A stretch of DNA of 64,000 nucleotides from CAYFVU01 sp964346645 (GCA_964346645.1 CAYFVU010000008.1:1-64000); one strand, 5' to 3'. Numbered from the stretch's first letter, positions 24,629-35,011 are shown. Numbers and translations are program-made. The notes: generated from the letters alone by a model not told the origin.

Positions 24629-26359
24629 CTACTTGCTGCTCTCCATTTTCTTCTTCAATTTGGCCCAGGTGTCGCGAAGGGAAACCGAACGGTTGAACAC
24701 CGGTGCCCCCTCGCTCGAGTGGCCCGGATCGACGGTGAAGTAGCCCTTGCGGAGAAACTGGAAGAACTGTTCCGGTTCCGCCTGCTTGAGCGAAGGCTCG
24801 AGCTTCGCCTCTTCGATGATCTCTTTGCTCTCCGGATTGAGGTCGTCGAGAAAGTTGCCCGTTTCGGCTCCCGGATTCTCGGCGGTAAAGAGGTGATCGT
24901 AGAGTCGGACGCTCGCCTCGAAGGCATGCGGAACGCTCACCCAGTGGCTCGTCCCCTTAACCTTTCTCCCGTCGTCGGTCCATCCCCCGCGGGATTCGGG
25001 GTCATAGCTGCAGTGCACCTCGGTGACTTCACCGGTATCCGGATCCTTGACCACCTCGGTACAGGTCACGTAATAGGCGTATTTCAGACGCACCTCGCGG
25101 CCCGGTGCCAGCCGGAAGAACTTCTTCGGCGGATTCTCCATGAAGTCGTCCTGCTCTATGTAGAGCTCCCGGCTGAAGGGGAGCATTCTCGAGCCGGCCG
25201 AAGGATCTTCCGGATTGTTCTCCGCCTCGAACCACTCTACTTCCCCCTCGGGGTAGTTGTCGATAACGAGCTTCAACGGCCTGAGTACCGCCATGGCTCT
25301 CGGTGCCCGTGCATTGAGGTCCTCGCGCAGGCAATGCTCGAGCAGCGCGATGTCGATGGTGCTGTTCGCCTTGGCAACGCCTATCCTGTCGGCGAAGTCT
25401 CTAACCGACTCCGGCGTGTAGCCGCGTCTCCGGAATCCGGAAATGGTCGGCATGCGGGGGTCGTCCCAACCCTCTACGTAGCCTCCCTGCACGAGCTGCA
25501 GGAGTATGCGTTTGCTCATGACCGTGTAGTTGAGGTTGAGCCGGGCGAACTCGTACTGTCTCGGCCGGTGGGGGAACTCGGTCTGCTCCACCATCCAGTC
25601 GTAGAGGGGCCGGTGATCCTCGAACTCGAGGGTACAGATAGAGTGGGTTATCCCCTCGATCGCATCGGAGAGGGGGTGAGTAAAGTCATACATCGGATAT
25701 ATGGTCCACGACTCGCCGGTCCGGTGGTGGTGAGTGTTTTTTATTCGATAGAGGGTGGGGTCCCGCATGTTGAGATTTCCCGAGGCCATGTCGATCTTTG
25801 CCCGGAGCACGTACTGCCCCTCCTCGAACTCACCGGCACGCATCCGGCGAAAGAGGTCGAGGTTCTCCTCGGCAGGGCGATTTCGGTCGGGGCTCTCTAT
25901 TCCCGGCTCGGTGAGGGTGCCGCGGTACTCGCGGATCTTTTCGGGGGAGAGGCTGTCTACATAGGCCTTTCCGTCCCGGATCAGCTTCTCGGCGAGCTCG
26001 TAGAGCTTGTCGAAGTAGTCGGAGGCGTAGTATTCGTGCTCGCCCCAGTCGAAACCGAGCCACCGCACGTCGCGCTTGATCGATTCGATGTACTCCACCT
26101 CCTCCTTCGCGGGATTGGTGTCGTCGAATCTGAGGTGGCAGCGGCCTCCGTACTTCTCGGCGAGGCCGAAGTTGAGGCATATCGACTTCGCATGCCCGAT
26201 ATGGAGATAGCCGTTCGGTTCGGGCGGAAAACGCGTGATCACCTTCCCTTCGTGTCGCCCCTCGGCTAGGTCAGATTCTATTACCCGTTCGATGAAGTTG
26301 AGCGACTCTTCGTGCTTTTCTCCATCGTTCACATCGCTGCCGTTCTCTGTTTTTGCCAT
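24629..26359 (-). CDS. glnS: Glutaminyl-tRNA synthetase
   Basis: A 576-aa class I aminoacyl-tRNA synthetase charging tRNA-Gln directly. HIGH motif at 53-56 inside PPEPNGYLHIGHAKS, which is diagnostic for the Gln/Glu eukaryote-like group, and KMSKS-like VMSKR at 280-284. The C-terminal beta-barrel anticodon domain is present. Length is like E. coli GlnS. I use the ATG at 26359 with GGAGGG upstream. The N-terminal 20 residues are acidic and variable. Single gene, convergent with the methyltransferase. Confidence 0.95.
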   Translation of the reverse strand: MAKTENGSDVNDGEKHEESLNFIERVIESDLAEGRHEGKVITRFPPEPNGYLHIGHAKSICLNFGLAEKYGGRCHLRFDDTNPAKEEVEYIESIKRDVRWLGFDWGEHEYYASDYFDKLYELAEKLIRDGKAYVDSLSPEKIREYRGTLTEPGIESPDRNRPAEENLDLFRRMRAGEFEEGQYVLRAKIDMASGNLNMRDPTLYRIKNTHHHRTGESWTIYPMYDFTHPLSDAIEGITHSICTLEFEDHRPLYDWMVEQTEFPHRPRQYEFARLNLNYTVMSKRILLQLVQGGYVEGWDDPRMPTISGFRRRGYTPESVRDFADRIGVAKANSTIDIALLEHCLREDLNARAPRAMAVLRPLKLVIDNYPEGEVEWFEAENNPEDPSAGSRMLPFSRELYIEQDDFMENPPKKFFRLAPGREVRLKYAYYVTCTEVVKDPDTGEVTEVHCSYDPESRGGWTDDGRKVKGTSHWVSVPHAFEASVRLYDHLFTAENPGAETGNFLDDLNPESKEIIEEAKLEPSLKQAEPEQFFQFLRKGYFTVDPGHSSEGAPVFNRSVSLRDTWAKLKKKMESSK

Positions 26360-26488
26360 GGTAAAAAACTCCCTCCGTGAATTACCGGATGCTATCATAA
26401 AACGTGAGAAATGGTAAGAGAAGTGAAAAGTTATGCTGCGGATCGAAGCGGCGGACACAAACGGGCAGACCGGAGGACTGGAACGGCT

Positions 26489-27625
26489 TCACTCTTCTTC
26501 GAGGAAGCCGCCGGTCGCCCGGAAGAGCAGCCCCGCGCGGTAGTGGCTCACACGGTTTCTTCCGTTTTGCTTCGAGTTGTAGAGCGCCTCGTCGGTCTGT
26601 TTTACCAGCTTATCGGGCTCGTCGAGTCGGAGGGAATCGATCGTGTTGACCCCCAAACTCACCGTCACCTGCAGGACTTCGTTTAGGTAGGAGATCTCCA
26701 TACTTTCGATGTTCTTTCTCACACGCTCGGCAACGTGTTGAGCCGCTGCCCGTCCCGATTCGGGGAGGAGTATAATGAACTCCTCGCCACCGAAACGTGC
26801 GATCACATCCTCCTCTCGGGTGGATGTTTCGAGCTCGCGGGCGAGATGGAAGAGGACCTTGTCACCTGCGAGGTGGCCGTGCTTGTCGTTGAGGTGCTTG
26901 AAATGGTCTATGTCGAGCAGAAGGATGGAGATGGTCTTCTCGTATCTCCTGATCTTTGCCAGCTCCTCGGAGAGCCTCTTGATGAAGAAGGAGTGGTTGT
27001 AGAGACGGGTCTTGTAATCGGTCACGCTGCTGGTGTAGTGGATCGTGTTCTGGAGGCTCACGGATACGAACTTCATCAACCTGTCGATATAGACGATCTC
27101 GTCGTTGCTGTATTCTCCTCCGGTAACCTTCTTCCCGACGACGATGATGCCGTAGAGGTCGTCCGGCCCGGATACCGGCACGAGTATCTCCGGATCGAGG
27201 GGGGCAAGCTGCTCGAGAAGCGAGCGGTTCTGCACCGAATACTCGAAGAGGGAGTAGCCTATAGTGCCGGGATATCGGTTGAAGAACTGTCGGTACGGCT
27301 CGAGTGATTCTACCGGTGCAGGTGTTTCGACCCTCTTGAGGTTGTGGAAGCAGACGGTCTTGAGCTCCCGCTCATGGCCGTGGGGGGTGAACACGAATTG
27401 GAGATAGCGCGGGACGAAATGGTCGACGAGCGTGTTGGTGATGTAGTCTATGAGTTGGTCTACCGAGTGTTTGTTGAATATCTCTATGGCGTCGGAAAGG
27501 AGCTCTTCGAGATTGCGGATGTTCTTCCGGTAAGCTGCGACCTGATCGAAGACTCCGAGTCTGTTGAGCAGATCGTAGTGCCTGAGTACTTCGGGGTTGT
27601 TTTGAAAATCGTCGCCGGCATCCAT
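26489..27625 (-). CDS. Diguanylate cyclase with GAF-like sensor domain
   Basis: A 378-aa protein making cyclic di-GMP. The C-terminal GGDEF domain carries the active-site GGEEF at 279-283. A product-inhibition I-site RxxD (R270, D273) sits exactly five residues before it. Residues 40-200 look like a GAF sensor domain, linked by a helix near 195-215. No membrane segment, so cytosolic. The ATG at 27625 is chosen over a TTG five codons earlier. The ligand of the sensor domain is unknown. Confidence 0.9.
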   Translation of the reverse strand: MDAGDDFQNNPEVLRHYDLLNRLGVFDQVAAYRKNIRNLEELLSDAIEIFNKHSVDQLIDYITNTLVDHFVPRYLQFVFTPHGHERELKTVCFHNLKRVETPAPVESLEPYRQFFNRYPGTIGYSLFEYSVQNRSLLEQLAPLDPEILVPVSGPDDLYGIIVVGKKVTGGEYSNDEIVYIDRLMKFVSVSLQNTIHYTSSVTDYKTRLYNHSFFIKRLSEELAKIRRYEKTISILLLDIDHFKHLNDKHGHLAGDKVLFHLARELETSTREEDVIARFGGEEFIILLPESGRAAAQHVAERVRKNIESMEISYLNEVLQVTVSLGVNTIDSLRLDEPDKLVKQTDEALYNSKQNGRNRVSHYRAGLLFRATGGFLEEE

Positions 27626-27680
27626 TTCTTGCGCGTACAACAGAATAGTTCATAAATGAGGAAAGCACAAGTATTTTCCA

Positions 27681-28394
27681 CTACGAAGATGAGGAAGGGA
27701 TGAGCTTTCCGAGGTCGGGGAAATCGGGATGATAGGCCGATTCTAACGCCGCTCTCGGGAGGTCAACGAGGGGACTGCTGCTGAGGTCGATAATGCGGGA
27801 ATCTGCGCTCGCCTTGAGCTCCGCCCTCGACGCGTTCAAGAGTCTGTCCGTCATATCGGATATCGTGATCCTGAGGTTCGGATGGCGCTCCGATATCAGG
27901 GAGGTTCCGTAGTCGCCGAACGGTACCGCCTCTCCGGTTTTTTCCGTGAATCCGGAGTCGATGAAGAGCTCGATCGTCTCTGCCTCGAGCCCTGAGAGGG
28001 TGTCTGTCAGTAGAGAGACGGCTTTGACGAACTCCTCCTTGCGGTAGAGGCTGCGGTAGTCTTTCCCATTGTCCCGGAGAAAACCGTCGGTGGAGATGTA
28101 GACGAAGCGGCCGAAGAGGTAGTTCATGATCGTGTAGACGACGTTGAAGTAATCGACCGCCAGAACTCGCACAGTCCCCTTCGAAGTGCGGTCGAGAGAG
28201 AGCTTCAATGCTCGTCTGCGGCTGTTTACTGCATCGGAGAAGACGCCGCGGTGCAGGACGGTCCGCTGAGCTCTCGACAGACCATAGGTGTCTGCGACGA
28301 GCAGCCTCGTGCGCCGTTCCGGATATCCCCTGTTGAGGAGCTCGTGGTAATCGGCAACGGCGCGGGTGAAGGCGGTCGTCAGCAGCTTCGTCAT
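27681..28394 (-). CDS. DUF434-containing protein
   Basis: A 237-aa protein. The N-terminal 50 residues (LLNRGYPERRTRLLVADTYGL and SRAQRTVLHRGVF) fit DUF434. The rest (VRVLAVDYFNVVYTIMNYLFG, FIDSGFTEKTGE) resembles the nuclease-like DUF5616 part that accompanies it in archaea and some bacteria. Assignment is from memory of family patterns. It lies six nt after the lipoprotein gene and 55 nt before the diguanylate cyclase gene. Biochemical function unknown. Confidence 0.75.
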   Translation of the reverse strand: MTKLLTTAFTRAVADYHELLNRGYPERRTRLLVADTYGLSRAQRTVLHRGVFSDAVNSRRRALKLSLDRTSKGTVRVLAVDYFNVVYTIMNYLFGRFVYISTDGFLRDNGKDYRSLYRKEEFVKAVSLLTDTLSGLEAETIELFIDSGFTEKTGEAVPFGDYGTSLISERHPNLRITISDMTDRLLNASRAELKASADSRIIDLSSSPLVDLPRAALESAYHPDFPDLGKLIPSSSS

Positions 28395-28400
28395 TACTTC

Positions 28401-29493
28401 TCAATGGTACTCCAGGGCGAGGGCTTTCGCAAGCCGGTGCTCCTCCCGCACCTCATTCAGGAGTCGGCGTAAATAGACCGGCTCTCCGGCACACAGGGGC
28501 TCCGCTCTCGCGATCGCGGCCTCTGCTTCGGCGTAACGCTCCTCCATAAGCAGGAGTCTGCCGAGCAGACAGAGAGCCGCTGCGCGACGCTCCCGTGGCT
28601 GTTCCTGTGAAGAGATTATCGACTCCGCGAGCATTCTTGCCCACCGTGTGTGGCTCGGCATCTCGTCGAAGAGATACGCATGGGCGAGGAGGAGCAGCTC
28701 TCCTCCGGCTCTCAAACGGCGCTCCCTGACGGGAGAGTACAGGTCGGATGCGGAAACGAGCCGTCTCGGAAGCCGGAGTATCGTACCACCTATGTTGCGC
28801 AGCGGACCTGTTTCGGCGTAACCCCCGCGCCCTCGGAGAGGAGCACCGGTTGCGGGATTCGCCAGCGCATTGCTCTTCCAGAGGAAGCGCTCCGGTTCGT
28901 TCGGAGGATGAGTGCGGTATTCGAGACGTATCAGGAGGTCTCCACGTTCGAAGTAGTCAGGAAGTCTGAAGACAAGGACCGGCTCTCCTGCGGTCTTCGC
29001 CGCANNNNNNNNNNNNNNNNNNNNNNNNNNNNNNNNNNNNNNNNNNNNNNNNNNNNNNNNNNNNNNNNNNNNNNNNNNNNNNNNNNNNNNNNNNNNNNNN
29101 NNNNTTCGCCGCATTAATAAGAGAGCAGCAGCGCAGTATGAAACGGAGCTTCTCCTCGTCCGAGAGGAGCGGGGCGAGCTCGAGCCGCCTGAGCATGCCG
29201 TTCAGAAATGGGTAGATCATGCTGAACGGTGGATAGGGGAGCTCCTTTGTTGCGAGGCGGCCGGCGGTGCCGGAGAACGGCGGGGCCGATTCGACGAGAA
29301 GGGGACCGAGATGTGTTGTCTCGCCGCCGTCCGAGGAAGTGAGGCTGCGGCAGGATCCCGACAATAGGATCAGGGCCAACAGAAGTACCGAAGCGGAAAA
29401 GAGGGAGTCTAGGCCGAGGCGCCCGCGGCGATAAATGCGGCCACGTTCGGCATTTGCATGTTTTGCCTGAAAAGGGTGTGGGAAGGAAACCAT
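28401..29493 (-). CDS. Putative lipoprotein, interrupted by an assembly gap
   Basis: The N-terminal part (29105-29493) has a signal segment SLFSASVLLLALILLSGSC with a lipobox Cys and then PYPPFSMIYPFLNGMLRRLE. The C-terminal part (28401-29004) has a helical, TPR-like region near RAAALCLLGRLLLMEERYAE. Between them are 100 N. Both gap edges carry the same nine bases, TTCGCCGCA. Collapsing on that overlap leaves one intact frame of 327 aa. The start has GGAGG upstream. Family unrecognised; it is followed closely by the DUF434 gene. Confidence 0.7.
29005..29104. other. Assembly gap (100 N), probably of zero real length
   Basis: Exactly 100 N, a default scaffold spacer. The nine bases TTCGCCGCA end the left contig (28996-29004) and begin the right one (29105-29113), and merging them keeps the lipoprotein reading frame open. 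The gap is most likely an unmerged contig overlap. Confidence 0.8.
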
Positions 29494-29516
29494 AGAACCT
29501 CCTGGGGGAGATTTCG

Positions 29517-29539
29517 GGTGCCGCATCCCCTGCGGCACC
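29517..29539. other. Perfect 9-bp hairpin upstream of the lipoprotein gene
   Basis: GGTGCCGCA (29517-29525) and TGCGGCACC (29531-29539), loop TCCCC. It sits about 15 nt upstream of the lipoprotein ribosome site in the 150-bp space after rpiB. It could end rpiB transcription or structure the lipoprotein leader; there is no T-run in the minus direction. Confidence 0.5.
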
Positions 29540-29643
29540 TCTTCTCTCCCTCTACTAGGCTCTTACGGCTCCTCCTGCTTCACCTGCACTGCGGCGGCGA
29601 TAAAATTGAAGAGGCGGCAAACAAACTATGAAAGTGCGACGGA

Positions 29644-30087
29644 TCAGCACTTCTCTATGTCGCCGATCTTGTCGACTCGGCGTTGATGTCGGTCACCGGC
29701 GAAAACTGCGCCGATGTAGGCGTCGAGCATCTCTTCGATCGAATCGGTATATTCGATTCTTCCTCCGAAGGCGATAAAGTTCGCATCGTTGTGCTCCTTC
29801 GCCATTTCTGCGGCGAAGCGGTTCTGCGGCATGGCGCAGCGCACGCCGGGAAATTTGTTTGCGCTGATCGAGGCGCCTATTCCCGTACCGCAGCAGACGA
29901 CGGCGAAGTCGTAGCTTCCGCTCGCGTACTCGTCGTAGGCCTCCCGCACCTTGTCAGGGTAGTCGACGGAGTCGGAGCTGAAGACTCCCACGTCCTTAAC
30001 CTCGTAGCCGTGCTTTTCGAGACGAGCGATGATCCGATCCTTGATCACGACTCCTCCGTGATCGGTACCGATTACTACACGTTTCAT
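29644..30087 (-). CDS. rpiB: Ribose-5-phosphate isomerase B
   Basis: A 147-aa RpiB/LacA/LacB family isomerase interconverting ribose-5-P and ribulose-5-P in the pentose phosphate pathway. N-terminal GTDHGG (7-12), the active-site Cys in VVCCGTGIGASISANK (about 63-78), and the C-terminal HNDANFIAFGGR block are present. An AAGGAG ribosome site precedes the ATG. Allose-6-P isomerase activity is a close alternative in this family. Divergent from the CheB-like remnant. Confidence 0.92.
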   Translation of the reverse strand: MKRVVIGTDHGGVVIKDRIIARLEKHGYEVKDVGVFSSDSVDYPDKVREAYDEYASGSYDFAVVCCGTGIGASISANKFPGVRCAMPQNRFAAEMAKEHNDANFIAFGGRIEYTDSIEEMLDAYIGAVFAGDRHQRRVDKIGDIEKC

Positions 30088-30112
30088 GCGATAAACTCCT
30101 TAAAGTTGAACA

Positions 30113-30141
30113 TTGACGTACAATGTAGTATACACGATAGT
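30113..30141 (+). promoter_or_regulatory. Possible promoter of the CheB-receiver remnant
   Basis: -35 TTGACG (30113-30118, 5/6), a 17-nt spacer and -10 GATAGT (30136-30141, 4/6), 55 nt before the start codon. Position is suitable; strength uncertain. Confidence 0.4.
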
Positions 30142-30196
30142 ACACAGGGAAGTCATTATTTAACACGTATAGGGAAAGAGTGTGGGAGAGCAGTAG

Positions 30197-30565
30197 ATGG
30201 CAACGAACGGCAGCAACGGGTCTCCAAACGAACCCTTCAGAGTGGTGGGCATAGGTGCCTCTGCAGGGGGACTGGAGGCACTAGAGGAGTTTTTCAAGAA
30301 CATCCCGGACGACACGAATCTTGCATTCGTGGTCGTGCAGCACCTCTCGCCGGACTACAAGAGCCTCATGGTCGAGTTGCTCTCTAAATACACGAGGATG
30401 AGGGAGATTCCCGTTCTGCTGCTGACAGGACATTCGAGAGGCGAGCTGGATGCGGACTCCTTTCCGCAAAATATCGTCGAGATCATCACCAAACCGATAG
30501 ATAAAGACAGCCTCTGCAAAACCGTGAACCGATACACCGAACTCGACCGCGGTGCGGAGGCGTAA
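30197..30565 (+). pseudogene. CheB-receiver chimera, likely internal-deletion remnant of a large chemotaxis-type hybrid protein
   Basis: An intact 122-codon frame made of two unrelated ends. Residues 13-68 are the start of a CheB methylesterase domain: GIGASAGGLEAL with catalytic Ser (S22), and VVVQHLSPDYKSLM with its His (H49). From about residue 70 the protein becomes the last third of a response-regulator receiver domain: IPVLLLTGHS, then IVEIITKPIDKDSL with the conserved Lys-Pro (99-100). The remainder of CheB and anything between is missing. It looks like an in-frame deletion of a CheB-CheR-sensor kinase-receiver hybrid, or a misassembly. GGGAG ribosome site present. Unlikely to be an active methylesterase. 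Confidence 0.7.
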
Positions 30566-30578
30566 AGAGAGGGTATGT

Positions 30579-31208
30579 ATGATTAGTGAACAAATAGCTT
30601 CCTGCGGAATAGTTCCGGTAGTGCGGATCGAGCGTGCGGAGGATGCCGTTCCCCTTGCCGAGGCTCTGTGGGCCGGGGGCATACGCGTGGTGGAGTTTAC
30701 CTTCCGCACCGAAGCCGCCGGAGAGGCCATGAGAAGAAGCGCGGAAAAGCTTCCCGACATGCTCGTAGGCGCGGGCACGGTCAGGAGCGTGGCACAGTTC
30801 GAGGAGGCGATGGATGCGGGGGCCCGCTTCGTCGTGACCCCAGGGTTCAACCGGAAGGTGGTGGAGACGGCGGTACGGGACCACGTACCCATCTATCCCG
30901 GGATCGTCACTCCAGGGGAGCTCGAACGGGTTCTCGAGTACGGCATAAAGACGGTGAAGTTCTTTCCCGCCGAAGCCTCCGGGGGGACGGCGATGCTCAA
31001 GGCCTTTGCCGGACCGTACGGGGACGTCAAGTTCATTCCCACCGGCGGAATCGGTCCGAAGAATCTCGAGGAGTACCTCGGGCTCGGGAACGTGCTCGCA
31101 GTCGGCGGAACTTGGCTGACAAAGAGCGACGAATCCGGTACGCTCGACTTTGCGCTCATACAGCAACGCGCCGCCGAGGCGATCGAGATCATCGCTGCGC
31201 TGCGCTGA
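30579..31208 (+). CDS. eda: 2-dehydro-3-deoxyphosphogluconate aldolase (KHG/KDPG aldolase)
   Basis: A 209-aa class I aldolase splitting KDPG into pyruvate and glyceraldehyde-3-P (Entner-Doudoroff or uronate breakdown). The Schiff-base Lys is K127 in TVKFFPAEASGG, the catalytic Glu is in VEFTFRT (about 38-44), and the phosphate site GAGTV is at 64-68. The ATG at 30579 has GAGAGGG upstream. It follows the CheB remnant by 13 nt and precedes sufU. A PfkB kinase 2.5 kb downstream might supply KDPG, but that is speculative. Confidence 0.9.
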   Translation: MISEQIASCGIVPVVRIERAEDAVPLAEALWAGGIRVVEFTFRTEAAGEAMRRSAEKLPDMLVGAGTVRSVAQFEEAMDAGARFVVTPGFNRKVVETAVRDHVPIYPGIVTPGELERVLEYGIKTVKFFPAEASGGTAMLKAFAGPYGDVKFIPTGGIGPKNLEEYLGLGNVLAVGGTWLTKSDESGTLDFALIQQRAAEAIEIIAALR

Positions 31209-31268
31209 TGATCATTCGGCCGGTCTGGGGCGTGGAAGTTTAACGCCCTTTTCTGTTACTATCGCGAT

Positions 31269-31906
31269 ATGGCCCACTCAATCTACAAAGAGACTATTCT
31301 CTCGAGATACCGCGCGCAGGCGCACCACTATGCAATGGCGCAGGCGGATCGGCAGGAGGAGAAGAGAAATCCCGTCTGCGGCGACAATATTCGGCTATAC
31401 TTTCGGATAGAAGGTCCGGTAGAAGGCCGGACAGAGGGCTTGAAAGAGNNNNNNNNNNNNNNNNNNNNNNNNNNNNNNNNNNNNNNNNNNNNNNNNNNNN
31501 NNNNNNNNNNNNNNNNNNNNNNNNNNNNNNNNNNNNNNNNNNNNNNNNGCTATACTTTCGGATAGAAGGTCCGGTAGAAGGCCGGACAGAGGGCTTGAAA
31601 GAGAGCTGGAAAAAGGGCTTGAAAGAGGGCGATCGCCTCGCGGAAATCAGCTTCGACGGACACGGCTGCTCCATTGCTATGGCGGCGGCGGAGATCCTCT
31701 GCGAGACGCTCTCCGGCAAAGAGCTCTCCGAGGCAGCGAAGCTCGTGGAGCAGTACCTCGGGCTCGTCAGAGACGGTCGTCAGGATTATCGCTTTTCCGG
31801 CGAGCTCGAAGAGTTGAACGCCTTCGAGTCGGTAAGGGAGTATCCCTCACGCATCGATTGCGCCGCCCTCGCATGGGAAACGGCGAAAGACATACTGCAG
31901 GAGTAA
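31269..31906 (+). CDS. sufU: SufU-type iron-sulfur scaffold protein, interrupted by an assembly gap
   Basis: N-terminal half: MAHSIYKETILSRYR and the first ligand Cys in NPVCGDNI. C-terminal half: GHGCSIAMAAAEILCE (second Cys, in the SufU GxGCSI motif) and RIDCAALAWE (third Cys). A 55-bp block (31394-31448) is repeated exactly after the N run (31549-31603); collapsing it restores one frame of 160 aa. The core has a Glu/Lys-rich insert with two GLKE repeats, where SufU normally has a short turn. It acts in Fe-S cluster assembly. Seven nt before ettA. Confidence 0.8.
31394..31603. repeat. Exact 55-bp direct repeat flanking a 100-N gap
   Basis: Bases 31394-31448 and 31549-31603 are identical, with N at 31449-31548. 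This is the signature of two contigs that overlap by an assembler word length but were scaffolded and not merged. A shorter repeat, GGGCTTGAAAGAG (31591-31603 and 31618-31630), probably caused the break. Confidence 0.85.
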
Positions 31907-31912
31907 AAAAGA

Positions 31913-33598
<1,686 letters not shown>

Positions 33599-33668
33599 TC
33601 AGACGCGCGATTGAGTATGAGAATGGGCGTCGACGCCCTCCGCGTCGGTGCATACAAGGAGGTATGAC

Positions 33669-34577
33669 ATGCAGGCTCTCACGTTTGGTGAGTTACTCTG
33701 GGATGTGATCGAGGGAAAGGAATACATCGGAGGGGCTCCCTTCAACTTGGCCTCCCACCTCGCGCAGATGGGGGCCGATTCGGCCTTTGTGAGCGCAGTA
33801 GGAGACGATGAGAGGGGCCGCAAAGCCAAAGAGCTCGCCGCCGAGCACGGAGTGGAGACCGAGTACATCGGCACCGACGGGGAGCTCGAAACCGGCATCG
33901 TGCTGGTGGAGCTCGACGAGAAGGGCAGTCCGACCTACGACATTCGCGAGGGCAGTGCCTGGGACCGCATCGTGCTGAGCGAGGATCAGTTCGATCTGTT
34001 GCGCCGGCGTGAGTGGGACGTCTGCAGCTTCGGCACACTAGCCCAACGGAGCGAGGAGAACCGGAAGATGCTTCACAGAATGGTGAAAGCCGCCGAGCCG
34101 AAAGAGCTCTTCTACGATGTGAACCTCCGCCTCGACTACTACGGCAAGGATGTCATTGCCGATTCGCTCAATCTTGCCACGATTCTCAAACTCAATGACG
34201 AGGAAGTCCCCGAGGTCTCTCGACTCCTCTATGGGGAGAAGGTACTCGACCGGGGATTCTGCGAGCGTATGGAGAAGGATTTCGGCATTCACACCACCTG
34301 CATTACCCGAGGTAAGCTGGGAGCATCGATCTGCTGGAGGGGAGAGTATTTTCACGTGCCCGTGGTGCCGATACAGGTGGCCGACACCGTCGGCGCAGGA
34401 GACAGCTTCTCTGCGGCATTCCTCTACGGCTACTTTACCAGCGGCGACGTAAAGAAAGCGGGAAATCTCGCCTCCCTCGTCAGCAGTTACGTCGCATCGA
34501 AGAAAGGAGCCATACCGTCCTACGACGAGCCGGTTACAAAGGCGATCAACAGGGTAACCCGTGAGGCCTCCGAATAG
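33669..34577 (+). CDS. PfkB-family carbohydrate kinase (fructokinase-like)
   Basis: A 302-aa ribokinase-fold kinase. N-terminal GGAPFNLASHLAQMG (substrate and lid region, about 22-36) and C-terminal DTVGAGDSFSAAF (about 242-254) with the catalytic Asp. The short GELLWDV start is typical of fructokinases. The ATG at 33669 has AAGGAGG upstream; the open frame begins seven codons earlier. It may act on fructose or 2-keto-3-deoxygluconate. Separate from ettA by 70 nt. Confidence 0.88.
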   Translation: MQALTFGELLWDVIEGKEYIGGAPFNLASHLAQMGADSAFVSAVGDDERGRKAKELAAEHGVETEYIGTDGELETGIVLVELDEKGSPTYDIREGSAWDRIVLSEDQFDLLRRREWDVCSFGTLAQRSEENRKMLHRMVKAAEPKELFYDVNLRLDYYGKDVIADSLNLATILKLNDEEVPEVSRLLYGEKVLDRGFCERMEKDFGIHTTCITRGKLGASICWRGEYFHVPVVPIQVADTVGAGDSFSAAFLYGYFTSGDVKKAGNLASLVSSYVASKKGAIPSYDEPVTKAINRVTREASE

Positions 34578-34608
34578 GAGTCGTAAACGACGGGAAATTA
34601 ACGAGAGA

Positions 34609-34959
34609 TTACTCTTCGTCGTAGTTGATGACGGCGATGAACTCGAGGGGAGCGCTTCCGGTGTTCGCGATGCTGTGGCTCGCCCCGTTTCCGGTAATTA
34701 CCATGTCCCCTCCGGTCACCGGTTTTAGCCCGTCGCTCTCGGTTACCTCTCCGGTTCCCGAGAGAATGGCGTAGTACTCGGTTTCTCCGTCGTGGGTGTG
34801 AGGGCCGATACTCGCGCCGACCGGCAGCGTGATCCAGGCAAAGAGCCGGCCGTTCTGCATCTCCTCCTTGGTGACCATGTGAGTGATGGAGACGATCCCC
34901 TGTCCGTCGCGCATACGCTCACGTCTGTCGGTGGTCATCTCGCTTCTCTTTCGTATCAT
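34609..34959 (-). CDS. Cupin-domain protein
   Basis: A 116-aa single-domain cupin. Metal-site motif 1 is PHTHDGETEYYAILSGTGEV and motif 2 is the GNGASHSIANTG segment, so the His/Glu ligands of a metal-binding beta-barrel appear present. The start at 34959 (MIRKRSEMTTDRRERMR) matches the usual beginning of this small cupin group. Substrate or ligand unknown. Monocistronic, 31 nt after the convergent kinase gene. Confidence 0.85.
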   Translation of the reverse strand: MIRKRSEMTTDRRERMRDGQGIVSITHMVTKEEMQNGRLFAWITLPVGASIGPHTHDGETEYYAILSGTGEVTESDGLKPVTGGDMVITGNGASHSIANTGSAPLEFIAVINYDEE

Positions 34960-35011
34960 CTCTCCTCCTCGCTGCAACATCCGTGGTAATGTGTATATTG
35001 ATTCGCTTAGG

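Noticed and set aside
26360..26488. A T-box or other tRNA-sensing leader upstream of glnS.
   Set aside because: The spacer is short, has no long stem with a specifier loop and no terminator, and T-boxes are mainly a feature of Firmicutes and relatives.
28401..29493. A frameshifted pseudogene at the first N run.
   Set aside because: The apparent shift comes from the 100-N spacer; the nine-base overlap restores the frame.
31269..31906. Two separate genes on either side of the second N run.
   Set aside because: The halves are the N- and C-terminal parts of one SufU, and the 55-bp duplicate is an assembly artefact.
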